In this document: positions 1 to 5,928 of the stretch, one piece after another
Position numbering within the stretch: position 1 is the stretch's first letter
Layout of the letters: the number at the start of each line of letters is the position of its first letter
Assembly (NCBI GenBank): GCA_030833605.1
Contig: JAURGV010000135.1
Location: 1-6,546, forward strand
Reading direction: 5' to 3'
DNA: 6,546 nucleotides
Source of the DNA: Rhodothermales bacterium
Lineage (GTDB): Bacteria > Bacteroidota > Rhodothermia > Rhodothermales > UBA10348
Translations under genes and position numbers: made by a program
The notes under the pieces: model-generated
The model's database searches: none
What the model was told of the DNA's origin: nothing
What the model saw: only the letters and a program-made list of their open reading frames with translations

Positions 1-423
1 GGAAATAATGTTCGCCTGGGGCTGGAAAATGGATTTGGCCGACACCGGTGCGTTCAGCAGCGTGGCTAATCCGTAAAGCACAGCGGCAATAACGACGTTC
101 ACCGCTGGTCCTGCCAGCGCTATTAGAAGCTCCTGTTTGGGTTCTCGAGGCATTCGGGCCAAACGGGCGACACCGCCGATGGGATACATGACAATGTCTA
201 TCGTTGGAATGCCGAATCGACGTGCCATAAATGCGTGGCCCAATTCATGCAACACAACACACGTAAAAACCGATAGGATCAGTCCAACACCACCTAAAGC
301 GGCGACCACCGTCCAACCTTGAGCAACATAAAAGCCAAATATGCCGACCAGCATGACCTGAAACGTCCAGTGGACGAACATGTCAATGCCACTTACTGAA
401 CCAAATTTTACATTCGCTTTCAC
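1..423 (-). CDS. Site-2 protease family (M50) membrane metalloprotease, 3' end outside window
   Basis: This gene is truncated by the left window edge: 141 codons are visible with no stop. It reads as an M50 intramembrane zinc protease that cuts within or near transmembrane helices. The zinc motif HELGH is at residues 59-63, with Glu60 as the expected catalytic residue, inside a hydrophobic segment (about 43-58). It is followed by FGIPT (70-74), YPIGGVARL (80-88) and GPAVNV (105-110), which leads into a further hydrophobic segment (about 108-124). The N-terminal GSVSGIDMFVHWTF (8-21) is typical of the S2P subgroup that often carries C-terminal CBS domains; that part would lie outside the window. 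The start is GTG at 423, chosen because GAGGTG lies just upstream (428-433) and the family-conserved N-terminus begins there. It starts 23 nt after the htpX stop, so co-transcription is likely. The family call is secure; the substrate is unknown. Confidence 0.9.
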   Translation of the reverse strand, partial: MKANVKFGSVSGIDMFVHWTFQVMLVGIFGFYVAQGWTVVAALGGVGLILSVFTCVVLHELGHAFMARRFGIPTIDIVMYPIGGVARLARMPREPKQELLIALAGPAVNVVIAAVLYGLATLLNAPVSAKSIFQPQANIIS

Positions 424-427
424 ACTG

Positions 428-433
428 CACCTC
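428..433 (-). promoter_or_regulatory. Shine-Dalgarno that fixes the GTG start of the M50 gene
   Basis: On the minus strand GAGGTG lies four nucleotides before the GTG at 423 (core GAGG, six nucleotides before it). It supports a non-ATG start for the M50 gene; the first in-frame ATG (codon 15) lies inside the conserved N-terminus. Confidence 0.6.
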
Positions 434-446
434 GCATTAGAAATCG

Positions 447-1271
447 CTATCGCATTTGCATCAATCGCTCGACGCGTTTTTCCGTAGACGGGTGGGTGGA
501 AAACAGGTTGCGCATTCCAGACATGGCGCCCGCAAAGGGGTTAATTATAAACATGTGAGCCGTTGAAGGATTGGCGTCCATCGGGATCCGCTCTGCACCG
601 GATTGAAGACGTTTTAGCGCAGAAGCCAATGCTTCGGGTTTGCCGCATATCAAAGCCCCTTCGTGATCGGCAGCGAATTCGCGAGAACGAGAAATCGCCA
701 TCTGGATCAGCATGGCTGCCAATGGGGCTAAAATCATCATCAGTAAGGAGTTGATCAGGCTGCCGCGATCACGATCGCCGCCAAAAAACCCACCGAATCG
801 AGCCAACACCGTGATCGCGGCAGCCACCGTTGCAGCAATCGAGCTGGTTAGAATGTCTCTGTTTTTAATATGAGCTAGTTCGTGGGCTATCACGCCTTTC
901 AACTCATCCTTCGATAACATCCGAACAATTCCGTTTGTAACGGCTACGGCCGCATTCTCGGGATTTCTGCCTGTCGCAAACGCATTGGCCTGATCGGATG
1001 CGATAACGTAAACACGGGGCATGGGCAAATTCGCCTTTTGCCGCAGGTCATCTACAATACGTACCAATTCCGGTGCTTCTCGCTCCGTCACCTCCTCGGC
1101 CCGATACATTTTAAGAACGATAGAAGCGCTGAACCAATACGACCCAAAGTTGAGGGCTATGGCAAATAGAAAGGCTATTACCATTCCTGAATTTCCACCT
1201 ATAGCGCCACCTAGTAGGGCGAATAAGACCATCAAAGCCGCCATCAAGGCAGCGGTTTTCATTCCATTCAT
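447..1271 (-). CDS. htpX: Membrane zinc metalloprotease HtpX (M48B)
   Basis: HtpX is an inner-membrane zinc endopeptidase that degrades misfolded or damaged membrane proteins. From the ATG at 1271 the product is 274 aa. Two N-terminal hydrophobic helices (about 7-25 and 28-55) precede a catalytic domain with ATGRNPENAAVAVTNGI (99-115) and DELKGVIAHELAHIKNRD (122-139). HELAH (130-134) is the zinc motif with catalytic Glu131. Two more hydrophobic stretches (about 142-160 and 172-194) follow, then SREFAADHEGA (196-206), which supplies the third zinc ligand, probably Glu198. The C-terminus STHPSTEKRVERLMQMR is typical of the family. The reading frame stays open to a GTG at 1352, but those 27 extra residues lie inside the upstream CPBP gene and are unlike HtpX N-termini; ATG 1262 (MKTAALM) is the other plausible start. 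No strong ribosome site is seen at either. It starts 29 nt after the CPBP stop. In other bacteria htpX is often found near lemA, as it is here. Confidence 0.95.
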   Translation of the reverse strand: MNGMKTAALMAALMVLFALLGGAIGGNSGMVIAFLFAIALNFGSYWFSASIVLKMYRAEEVTEREAPELVRIVDDLRQKANLPMPRVYVIASDQANAFATGRNPENAAVAVTNGIVRMLSKDELKGVIAHELAHIKNRDILTSSIAATVAAAITVLARFGGFFGGDRDRGSLINSLLMMILAPLAAMLIQMAISRSREFAADHEGALICGKPEALASALKRLQSGAERIPMDANPSTAHMFIINPFAGAMSGMRNLFSTHPSTEKRVERLMQMR

Positions 1272-1289
1272 GTTCTTTTTATTGAAATT

Positions 1290-1305
1290 GTTGACGCATG
1301 TCAAC
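1290..1305 (-). other. Perfect 6-bp inverted repeat at the CPBP stop / htpX leader
   Basis: The sequence gttgac-gcat-gtcaac is a perfect six-base stem around four bases. On the transcribed strand it contains the UGA stop of the CPBP gene and sits 19 nt before the htpX ATG at 1271. No run of U follows, so it is not an intrinsic terminator. It could be an RNA processing or stabilising hairpin, or chance. Confidence 0.3.
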
Positions 1306-2071
1306 CTAGTAAATGAGTCACAACCAATACGTCGTACAGGGCGTGCGTCCACGCCGCAACACCAAATCCTCGAATTAAAAATATGCCGTTTAGCGCTAGC
1401 CCAAATAGGAACCGAAACGTGAAGGACGACAGGGTAAACGCGTCGCCCAACGCACCTACATAATGGACTGCGCTAAAAATGAGTGCCCCAACAAGAGCGG
1501 AAACGACATATGCAGCTGTTTTATTCCCCATCCAATGGTAGAGCACCCAAGACAAACTGCCCACCAAAACCACTCTAAATATCAACTCCTCATACAGTCC
1601 CGCTCCAATAGAGAGGACCACCATCATAAACATACCAGGGGCTTCTGCCTCCTGGCCTTGGACCATCCCTACATGCAAACTGCCGAGGTCCATCGAAAAT
1701 ATCAATCCAACTACGGCGGAAACTAAAAAGGCAACAATTATTGCGTAAACGGCACTTTCACCGATCAACCATCCTAAAAAATTGAAGCGAATAGGAATCT
1801 TCTTCTTCCTTTCGTGAACAAACACCGTCACCCCAATCATCAAAACCAGGATGGCCAAAGCCGTCATGGCATAGGTACCAAAAACCGAAAGTAGCTGCTT
1901 AATCCAAACATCTGCTCCCACTCGAATTTGGTTAGCACGCCCCCCATTTACGAGTAAAATGAGCACTTCATAAAGCAAAAAAAGAGGAAGGGCCGCGATA
2001 AAACCATAGGTTGCGCTTTTGGTAGCTCCCCAATACGACACGCTCGGTCTCCCTTCTACACTCACTTCCAT
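1301..2071 (-). CDS. CPBP family intramembrane glutamic endopeptidase (Abi/Rce1-like)
   Basis: This is a 256-aa polytopic membrane protein of the CPBP (PF02517, Rce1-like) family of intramembrane proteases. The motifs are in canonical order: EELIFR at 161-166 (the EExxxR motif with the catalytic Glu pair), FSAVH at 199-203 (FxxxH) and HALYD at 243-247 (HxxxD). Hydrophobic segments are visible around 22-42, 66-86, 103-127, 147-160, 166-180, 187-204 and 218-234, and a basic loop ERKKK sits at 87-91. Bacterial members have been linked to CAAX-type processing, bacteriocin self-immunity and anti-sigma cleavage; nothing in the sequence shows which applies here. The ATG at 2071 has only a weak ribosome site. 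A GTG at 2041 (codon 11) is preceded at seven nucleotides by AGGGAG and may be the real start, giving 246 aa. The gene follows the LysM gene after 14 nt. Confidence 0.9.
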   Translation of the reverse strand: MEVSVEGRPSVSYWGATKSATYGFIAALPLFLLYEVLILLVNGGRANQIRVGADVWIKQLLSVFGTYAMTALAILVLMIGVTVFVHERKKKIPIRFNFLGWLIGESAVYAIIVAFLVSAVVGLIFSMDLGSLHVGMVQGQEAEAPGMFMMVVLSIGAGLYEELIFRVVLVGSLSWVLYHWMGNKTAAYVVSALVGALIFSAVHYVGALGDAFTLSSFTFRFLFGLALNGIFLIRGFGVAAWTHALYDVLVVTHLLG

Positions 2072-2085
2072 CTCTGCTTATTCGT

Positions 2086-2997
2086 TTACTTTAAAGTAAA
2101 AACTTCAATTTTTTCGTTCTCGAGCACGCCCAATGACTCCGCAATCGCGGCAGAAACATCCAATAAATCATTGGAAAGTGAAAGGCTTTGATCAGCCACT
2201 ATACACAAGATAGACGGGCCTTCTTGTGCCCTCCCTAACATAACGAGTGAACCCACCGGAAGATTGTGGTGACCGATCACAAACGTGGACGAATTATAAG
2301 GCAAACCGCCGCCTAACGTCCGTCCAGTAAGCGTTGAGGGATACATCATCGCATCCGATATACCGTTGGACTTCCAGCTATTTAATCCGGCTGGTTGCTC
2401 GCCCGGAATTTGAAGCTTTTGACCAATCTTGACGCCCGTATCCTTCAACTTATTGAGCTCTGTTAGTTCTTTTGCGGAGAGTCCATGGGCTCTCGCGATA
2501 CCAAAAAGGGTGTCGCCAACCTTAACTACGTAGGTCTTGGTTACTTTTTCGGTTGAAAAGTCTGCGGCATTCAGCCGTTTAATCGCTGAATCGATGTCTG
2601 GATTAAGGAAGCGTAATTCTTCTTGGGTTAAACCCAGCTGTAGAGCCACCGATTCAACGGTCTCGCCGTCTTCCCCTTCTAGCAGTCCGCTGTTAACAGG
2701 AAGATCTACATCTGCTTTACCGGGAAGATCGGCATCCGCCCTAGCAGGTGCTATTACCTCCGAGGCTGTGGGTTCAATGGCTGCTTTCCCGACGACAATA
2801 ATCATCCCTGCTCGAATATTCCCCGATTCGAGGTTATTCAATTTGCGAAGATCGTCAACCCCAATATCAAACTGCCTTGAGATACTGTATAACGTGTCCC
2901 CTGGCTTAACCGTGTACCGTATGTCCGATTGTGCCCATGAAAGACTTGTACTCAAAAGCACCATTAGAACGCTCAAAAGCACGTTTTTGTAGGTCAT
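2086..2997 (-). CDS. Secreted LysM protein with C-terminal RlpA-like double-psi beta-barrel
   Basis: From the ATG at 2997 the product is 303 aa, predicted to be exported and to bind peptidoglycan. A signal peptide covers 1-22 (hydrophobic 6-18, cleavage after SWA). LysM 1 spans about 27-70 (YTVKPGDTLYSI). A degenerate LysM spans about 107-141 (GETVESVALQLGLTQEELRFLN). LysM 3 spans about 156-198 (YVVKVGDTLFGIA). The first linker (71-105) holds a short duplication, DADLPGKA/DVDLPVNS, encoded by a 24-nt near-repeat at 2699-2739. The C-terminal part (about 216-303) resembles a double-psi beta-barrel: GRTLGGGLPY, HHNLPVGS, IVADQS and LLDVSAAIAESLG align by eye with RlpA elements. His243 and Asp269 fall where RlpA lytic transglycosylases have their essential His and Asp, but the RGP following Asp is lost, so activity is uncertain. 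The frame is open to 3108, but that extension would lack a signal peptide at its N-terminus and lies inside the TPR gene. The ATG follows the TPR stop by one nucleotide (TGATATG), suggesting translational coupling. Confidence 0.85.
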   Translation of the reverse strand: MTYKNVLLSVLMVLLSTSLSWAQSDIRYTVKPGDTLYSISRQFDIGVDDLRKLNNLESGNIRAGMIIVVGKAAIEPTASEVIAPARADADLPGKADVDLPVNSGLLEGEDGETVESVALQLGLTQEELRFLNPDIDSAIKRLNAADFSTEKVTKTYVVKVGDTLFGIARAHGLSAKELTELNKLKDTGVKIGQKLQIPGEQPAGLNSWKSNGISDAMMYPSTLTGRTLGGGLPYNSSTFVIGHHNLPVGSLVMLGRAQEGPSILCIVADQSLSLSNDLLDVSAAIAESLGVLENEKIEVFTLK

Positions 2998-2998
2998 A

Positions 2999-3316
2999 TC
3001 AATCTGGTAATTCAACTTCAATAAGTGCAGACTGGAGTTCAGATCGGGCATGGAAGTCTTGAACGCGTTGCGCGATTTCGATCCCCTTTTTATAGACGCC
3101 CATAGCATCCTGTTTACGATTCAATTGCTCAAGAAGTTTTCCAAGATGGTAGTACAACCCTACATAAATGGGGTCGGATTCTTCCAATCTCCGGAAGAAC
3201 GTCAGGGCCTGCTCCAACTCGCCAAGCTTTCGGTATTCTGAAGCAAGAGCAAATAAAACGAATGAGTCCTTCGGATCCTCTTCGTGGAAATCTAGCAAGC
3301 TTTGGAGCCTGGACAT
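2999..3316 (-). CDS. Small two-repeat tetratricopeptide (TPR) protein
   Basis: This is a 105-aa protein without a signal peptide or membrane segment, so probably a cytoplasmic adaptor. TPR 1 spans about 17-50 (LFALASEYRKLGELEQALTF, then FRRLEESDP). TPR 2 spans about 51-84 (YVGLYYHLGKLLEQLNRKQD, then AMGVYKKGIEIA). Both show the alternating small and aromatic residues of the TPR helix pair. A charged cap helix follows (88-101). Proteins of this size, with the signature DPKDSF...SEYRKLG...YYHLGKLLE, are common in the Bacteroidota and relatives, function unknown. The start is ATG 3316, whose A is shared with the TAA stop of the upstream gene (TAATG). It is preceded at six nucleotides by GGAGGGAG. 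A TTG two codons earlier (3322) is open but lies too close to that ribosome site. The partner is not visible in the sequence; the neighbouring TPM and LysM products are exported. Confidence 0.85.
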   Translation of the reverse strand: MSRLQSLLDFHEEDPKDSFVLFALASEYRKLGELEQALTFFRRLEESDPIYVGLYYHLGKLLEQLNRKQDAMGVYKKGIEIAQRVQDFHARSELQSALIEVELPD

Positions 3317-4116
3317 TACCAACTCCCTCCTGCTCCACCGCCACCGAAACCGCCGCCACCGCCGCCGAAGCCCCCTCCGCCGAAACCGCCGCCGCCAAAG
3401 CCGCCACCGCCGAAGCCGCCGCCACTATGTCGTCCTAAGCCGCTTCCCCAAAGAATCATGGGAATATTATTGTGGACGTGTCTGTTCCCGCTATTGCCAC
3501 CGCCTTTGTTTCGAATGGCTGTCACTAAGAAATAAATCAGGATGAAAATGACATAAATCACCGCTGGATTTAGCTGGAAGTCCTTCTTCTGAGACAATTC
3601 TTCCGCGCTAAACTCTCCTGATGCTGCGGCAATTAACAAGTCGATCGCGCCGTTAATGCCTTGGTAAAAAGCGCCTGAACGAAAAGCAGGCGTAATTACC
3701 TCTCGGATTATTCGGCTCGCAAATACATCGGGAATGGATCCCTCCATTCCGTACCCCGTGACAATACGAATGGCCCTCTCTTCTCGAGAAATGAGAATCA
3801 CGACGCCGTTATCCTTGCCCGCCTGCCCCACTTTCCAATCACGGCCGATGGTCAACGCGTAGTCATAGTCGGAATAACCGCCCAGATTGTTAACGGTCAC
3901 CAAAATGATTTGGGTGGACGTAGTATCGGCGTAACCAGAAAGTTTGCGTTCGAGCAGACTTTCCTCACCGGGATCTAGAAAATCACCGGCATCGGTCACC
4001 CAGCGACCACTCGGAGGGATTGTTTTAGCAGACTGCGCCATCAATGCTGATCCGGAAGCCATCCAGATCAGCATGATGAGCACATAAATAGATCGTGTCA
4101 AACTCCTTTTATTCAA
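3316..4116 (-). CDS. TPM-domain (YgcG family) membrane protein with glycine-rich tail
   Basis: This is a 266-aa exported, membrane-anchored protein. A signal peptide covers about 1-27 (basic MNKRSLTR, hydrophobic 10-22, cleavage near LMA-Q). The TPM domain (PF04536) spans about 38-165, with VTDAGDFLDPGEESLLERKL near the start, KDNGVVILIS (101-110), IRIVTGYGMEGSIPD (116-130) and ITPAFRSGAFYQGINGAIDL (141-160). One TM helix (about 186-201) follows. A Ser/Gly/Asn linker then leads to a GGGGF-repeat tail ending in GAGGSW, a common ending for this family. Some plant TPM proteins are acid phosphatases or photosystem II repair factors; the bacterial role is not settled. The start is TTG at 4116, eight nucleotides inside the end of lemA, with GGAAG six nucleotides upstream; the first in-frame ATG (codon 15) would destroy the signal peptide. 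The AAGGAG at 4103-4108 lies downstream of this start and is not usefully spaced for any in-frame start. Pairing with LemA is common for this family. Confidence 0.88.
   Translation of the reverse strand: MNKRSLTRSIYVLIMLIWMASGSALMAQSAKTIPPSGRWVTDAGDFLDPGEESLLERKLSGYADTTSTQIILVTVNNLGGYSDYDYALTIGRDWKVGQAGKDNGVVILISREERAIRIVTGYGMEGSIPDVFASRIIREVITPAFRSGAFYQGINGAIDLLIAAASGEFSAEELSQKKDFQLNPAVIYVIFILIYFLVTAIRNKGGGNSGNRHVHNNIPMILWGSGLGRHSGGGFGGGGFGGGGFGGGGFGGGGGGFGGGGAGGSW
3323..3330 (-). promoter_or_regulatory. Shine-Dalgarno of the TPR gene embedded in glycine codons
   Basis: GGAGGGAG on the minus strand encodes the end of the TPM glycine tail (Gly-Gly-Ser) and lies six nucleotides before ATG 3316. 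It decides the start of the TPR gene against the TTG at 3322 and implies translational coupling to the upstream gene. Confidence 0.7.
3328..3423 (-). repeat. Imperfect 15-nt tandem repeats encoding GGGGF units
   Basis: Residues 232-263 of the TPM protein consist of GGGF followed by GGGGF units (three regular ones, then one expanded to GGGGGGF, then GGGGA). At DNA level this is an almost pure GGC/GGT/GGA run with TTC or TTT every 15 nt. The third positions vary between units, so selection is probably on the peptide and not only recent slippage. The complementary strand is very C-rich and reads as a spurious PPPPK open frame. Confidence 0.85.
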
Positions 4117-4705
4117 AGCTTACTTCCGGTGCGTTTTCGGCGCCTGGTTGTGCTTCAAAAGGTGTTTTCCGCTCAAATCCAGTGAAACCAGCCACAATAG
4201 AAGCTGGGAATTTCCGGACAGAACGATTATAACCGGCTACAGAATCGTTGTAGTCTCTGCGCGAGGTAGCGATACGATTTTCTGTGCCCTCTAATTGGGC
4301 CTGCAAATCTCTAAAGCTATCTGTCGCACGCAATTCCGGGTAGTTCTCGGTGATCATCATCAATCGTCCAAGAGCGCCAGAAAGTCCTTCCTGAGCGGCC
4401 ATAAACGATTCCATTTTGCCTGGATCGGTGAGATCATCGGCTGAAAGGGTAACGGAAGTCGCTTTAGCGCGTGCCGAAACAACGGCTTCCAACGTTTCCT
4501 GCTCAAAATTAGCAGCTCCGCGGACGGTATTTACCAGATTTGGTATCAAGTCCGATCGACGCTGGTACTGAGACTCGACGTCAGCCCAAGCTTGAACAAC
4601 AGATTCATCCGTGTCAACCAGATTGTTATAGGTTTTAAACCCAAACATTAAGGCAACGCCGACAAAAAGAGCGATTCCAACAAGTAAGAGAGCAACTGGT
4701 CTCAT
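4109..4705 (-). CDS. lemA: LemA family protein
   Basis: This is a 198-aa LemA-family protein (PF04011): a short N-terminal membrane anchor followed by an alpha-helical domain facing the periplasm. The TM segment is at 4-22 with the short N-terminus inside. Hallmarks follow: YNNLVDTDESVVQAWADVES (26-45), QYQRRSDLIPNLVNTVRG (46-63), ETLEAVVSARAKAT (70-83), GALGRLMMITENYPELRATD (110-129), ENRIATSRRDYNDSVAGYN (142-160) and the C-terminal FPASIVAGF (166-174). The length is normal for the family. The biochemical role of LemA is not established; the family often occurs beside TPM/YgcG proteins and HtpX, and both are in this cluster. Start ATG 4705 is fixed by the TM anchor; its ribosome site is weak. 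The stop overlaps the TTG start of the TPM gene by eight nucleotides. The 95-nt gap upstream is the longest in the cluster and may hold its own promoter or a structured leader. Confidence 0.95.
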   Translation of the reverse strand: MRPVALLLVGIALFVGVALMFGFKTYNNLVDTDESVVQAWADVESQYQRRSDLIPNLVNTVRGAANFEQETLEAVVSARAKATSVTLSADDLTDPGKMESFMAAQEGLSGALGRLMMITENYPELRATDSFRDLQAQLEGTENRIATSRRDYNDSVAGYNRSVRKFPASIVAGFTGFERKTPFEAQPGAENAPEVSFE

Positions 4706-4706
4706 G

Positions 4707-4777
4707 GTATGCGTATTCCACCCACATGATGTGGTATTAGTGATTGGACTCCATCAGAGAGTCCTCAGGTTGCATAC
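4707..4777 (-). promoter_or_regulatory. Inverted-repeat-rich leader before lemA (possible structured RNA or operator)
   Basis: Three inverted repeats are arranged as an outer pair enclosing two hairpins. The outer pair is gtatgc (4707-4712) with gcatac (4772-4777). Inside are ccacat-g-atgtgg (4722-4734), a 13-nt perfect palindrome, and ggactc-N7-gagtcc (4746-4764). As RNA this could fold into a three-way junction whose closing stem ends one nucleotide before the lemA ATG. No U tract follows any stem, so an intrinsic terminator is unlikely. Six-base inverted repeats are expected by chance at about this length, so the fold is a proposal only. Confidence 0.3.
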
Positions 4778-4800
4778 GGAGGGATAGTGCCCCGAGTTTC

Positions 4801-5379
4801 TTAGTTGAATTTGGGGACGTTGCCAATATTAAATTTTTGTCCAATCCTTCCAATTTGTGCCGGATCAATTTGGCCTACAATGTTCACAAACATCGTTTCC
4901 CCGGCCGATTGGTCGATGGACAAAACAACCATTCCGGTTACCAAATCCCCTTTTAATCGAGTGAACATCTGAACGTGTTCCGTTTCATTTCTAACCCGGA
5001 TCACGCTGCTCCAGCCTGCGTCTATGAGCTTGCTGCCCAACTGATTAGCGTGTGTTCGTGCACGTCCCATTTGTTGTTTGGAGGTTTCGTAACCGCGCAC
5101 ATAAACCCCTTTCAGGCCCAACAACAATTCCGCCAATTCCGGATCTTCCAGGCGTGACGCTTCGGCCACCAATTTCATGAGGGCTCCTTCGACACTGACA
5201 TCGATTTTGGGCTCCATTCCCAAGACATCGCTCCAACCGCCAAAGGTATCAAGATTTATGTACCCAAGGTCGTTTCGAGTCGCCTGACCTGCACTGAATT
5301 GGGGCGTAACCAAGCCGACTACAACGAAAGCAATCAGCCATATTGGGGCTTTTATAATCGAGTTAAACATGGATGTCAT
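4801..5379 (-). CDS. Secreted DUF4252 domain protein
   Basis: This is a 192-aa exported protein. The signal peptide covers about 1-30 (Lys10, hydrophobic 12-25, cleavage near FSA-GQ); there is no lipobox Cys, so it should be soluble in the periplasm or released. The mature part fits DUF4252: VSVEGALMKLVAEA (61-74), LLLGLKGVYVRGYE (85-98), LIDAGWSSVIRVRNETEHVQ (118-137), GDLVTGMVVLSIDQSAGETM (144-163) and FVNIVGQIDPAQIGRIGQKF (164-183). I know of no established activity for the family. It is often encoded directly behind an ECF sigma and anti-sigma pair, as here (12 nt after the anti-sigma stop), so it is probably part of the same regulon and may take part in signalling or envelope response; that is inference. 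Start ATG 5379 (or codon 4, 5370) has no clear ribosome site, which fits re-initiation after the anti-sigma gene. Confidence 0.85.
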   Translation of the reverse strand: MTSMFNSIIKAPIWLIAFVVVGLVTPQFSAGQATRNDLGYINLDTFGGWSDVLGMEPKIDVSVEGALMKLVAEASRLEDPELAELLLGLKGVYVRGYETSKQQMGRARTHANQLGSKLIDAGWSSVIRVRNETEHVQMFTRLKGDLVTGMVVLSIDQSAGETMFVNIVGQIDPAQIGRIGQKFNIGNVPKFN

Positions 5380-5391
5380 GGGTAAAAATTT

Positions 5392-5928
5392 TCAATTCTC
5401 TAAAATGGTCGAAAAGCTGCGACTCATCGGGTTTACAATTTGATTTTCAATCACGCTGGTTTTTACCGTAGAACCGGTAGACTTTCCTACATCAGAGAGA
5501 TAAGCTAGCGTCCACTTGACCTCATCCAAAGCCTGGTGCACCTCGGCCTGAGGCGCAGGATCTACCTTTACAAGTTGTAAAGTCGAGATCGCGATAACCA
5601 ATAGCAGGGCCAAGGCCATAACGGGTCGCAACTGGGAAGGACTTAGCCCTAGTAAAAAGGCCTGAATCCGACTCCACCATGACGATCGAATGTCTTGACG
5701 CACATGCGCCATGATGTTTCTGGCTACGTGGGGTGGGCATGGCTCAATTACCGTAGCACGAAGTGACCTCTGAATCTGTTTGGAGAGGTTTACTTCGGCG
5801 GATAATTCTTCGTCGAGTAAGCCTTCGTCACGAAAGCGCTCCGCCTCTTCAGCCGGTAAAGTCCCGTCTAGAAACGCTTCAATGCGCTCCTCAAACCACT
5901 TTCGGGATGTTGCACTAAGAAAAGTCAT
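5392..5928 (-). CDS. Single-pass anti-sigma factor for the adjacent ECF sigma
   Basis: This is a 178-aa protein with a cytoplasmic N-terminal region, one TM helix (about 102-120, PVMALALLLVIAISTLQLV) and a periplasmic tail of about 58 residues. The N-terminal RIEAFLDGTLPAEEAERFRD (15-34), a short acidic helix, and CPPHVARNIMAHVRQDI (64-80) follow the pattern of anti-sigma domains that clamp an ECF sigma factor. It does not carry the HxxxCxxC zinc-binding motif of classical ZAS anti-sigma proteins (its single Cys is Cys64). The identification rests on position and topology more than on sequence motifs. Its start overlaps the sigma stop by 14 nt, with a good AGGAG at seven nucleotides, so translation should be coupled to keep the pair in balance. 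One TM segment and a short periplasmic tail make it a plausible target of regulated intramembrane proteolysis. Confidence 0.8.
   Translation of the reverse strand: MTFLSATSRKWFEERIEAFLDGTLPAEEAERFRDEGLLDEELSAEVNLSKQIQRSLRATVIEPCPPHVARNIMAHVRQDIRSSWWSRIQAFLLGLSPSQLRPVMALALLLVIAISTLQLVKVDPAPQAEVHQALDEVKWTLAYLSDVGKSTGSTVKTSVIENQIVNPMSRSFSTILEN

Noticed and set aside
1272..1352. Longer htpX start at GTG 1352
   Set aside because: It would overlap the CPBP coding end by 52 nt, and the added residues are hydrophilic and unlike HtpX N-termini; the family start fits ATG 1271 or 1262.
137..1726. Plus-strand frames at 137-322, 563-754, 1021-1422 and 1463-1726
   Set aside because: All lie antisense to well-supported M50, HtpX and CPBP genes and show no domain, signal peptide or plausible composition of their own.
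2998..3108. Longer start for the LysM gene
   Set aside because: It lies within the TPR gene and would bury the signal peptide 37 residues from the N-terminus.
3129..3425. Minus-strand alanine-rich frame of 98 residues
   Set aside because: It is a frame-shifted reading of the glycine repeat tract (GGC read as GCG/GCC) and overlaps both the TPM and TPR genes.
3302..3535. Plus-strand frame encoding a PPPPK-repeat proline-rich protein
   Set aside because: It is the exact antisense of the GGGGF codons in the TPM gene, which has a signal peptide, a TPM domain and a proper C-terminus. The proline protein has no support outside the repeat.
4746..4764. GGACTC/GAGTCC hairpin as an intrinsic terminator after the DUF4252 gene
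   Set aside because: No U-rich run follows on the transcribed strand, and the stem is only six base pairs.
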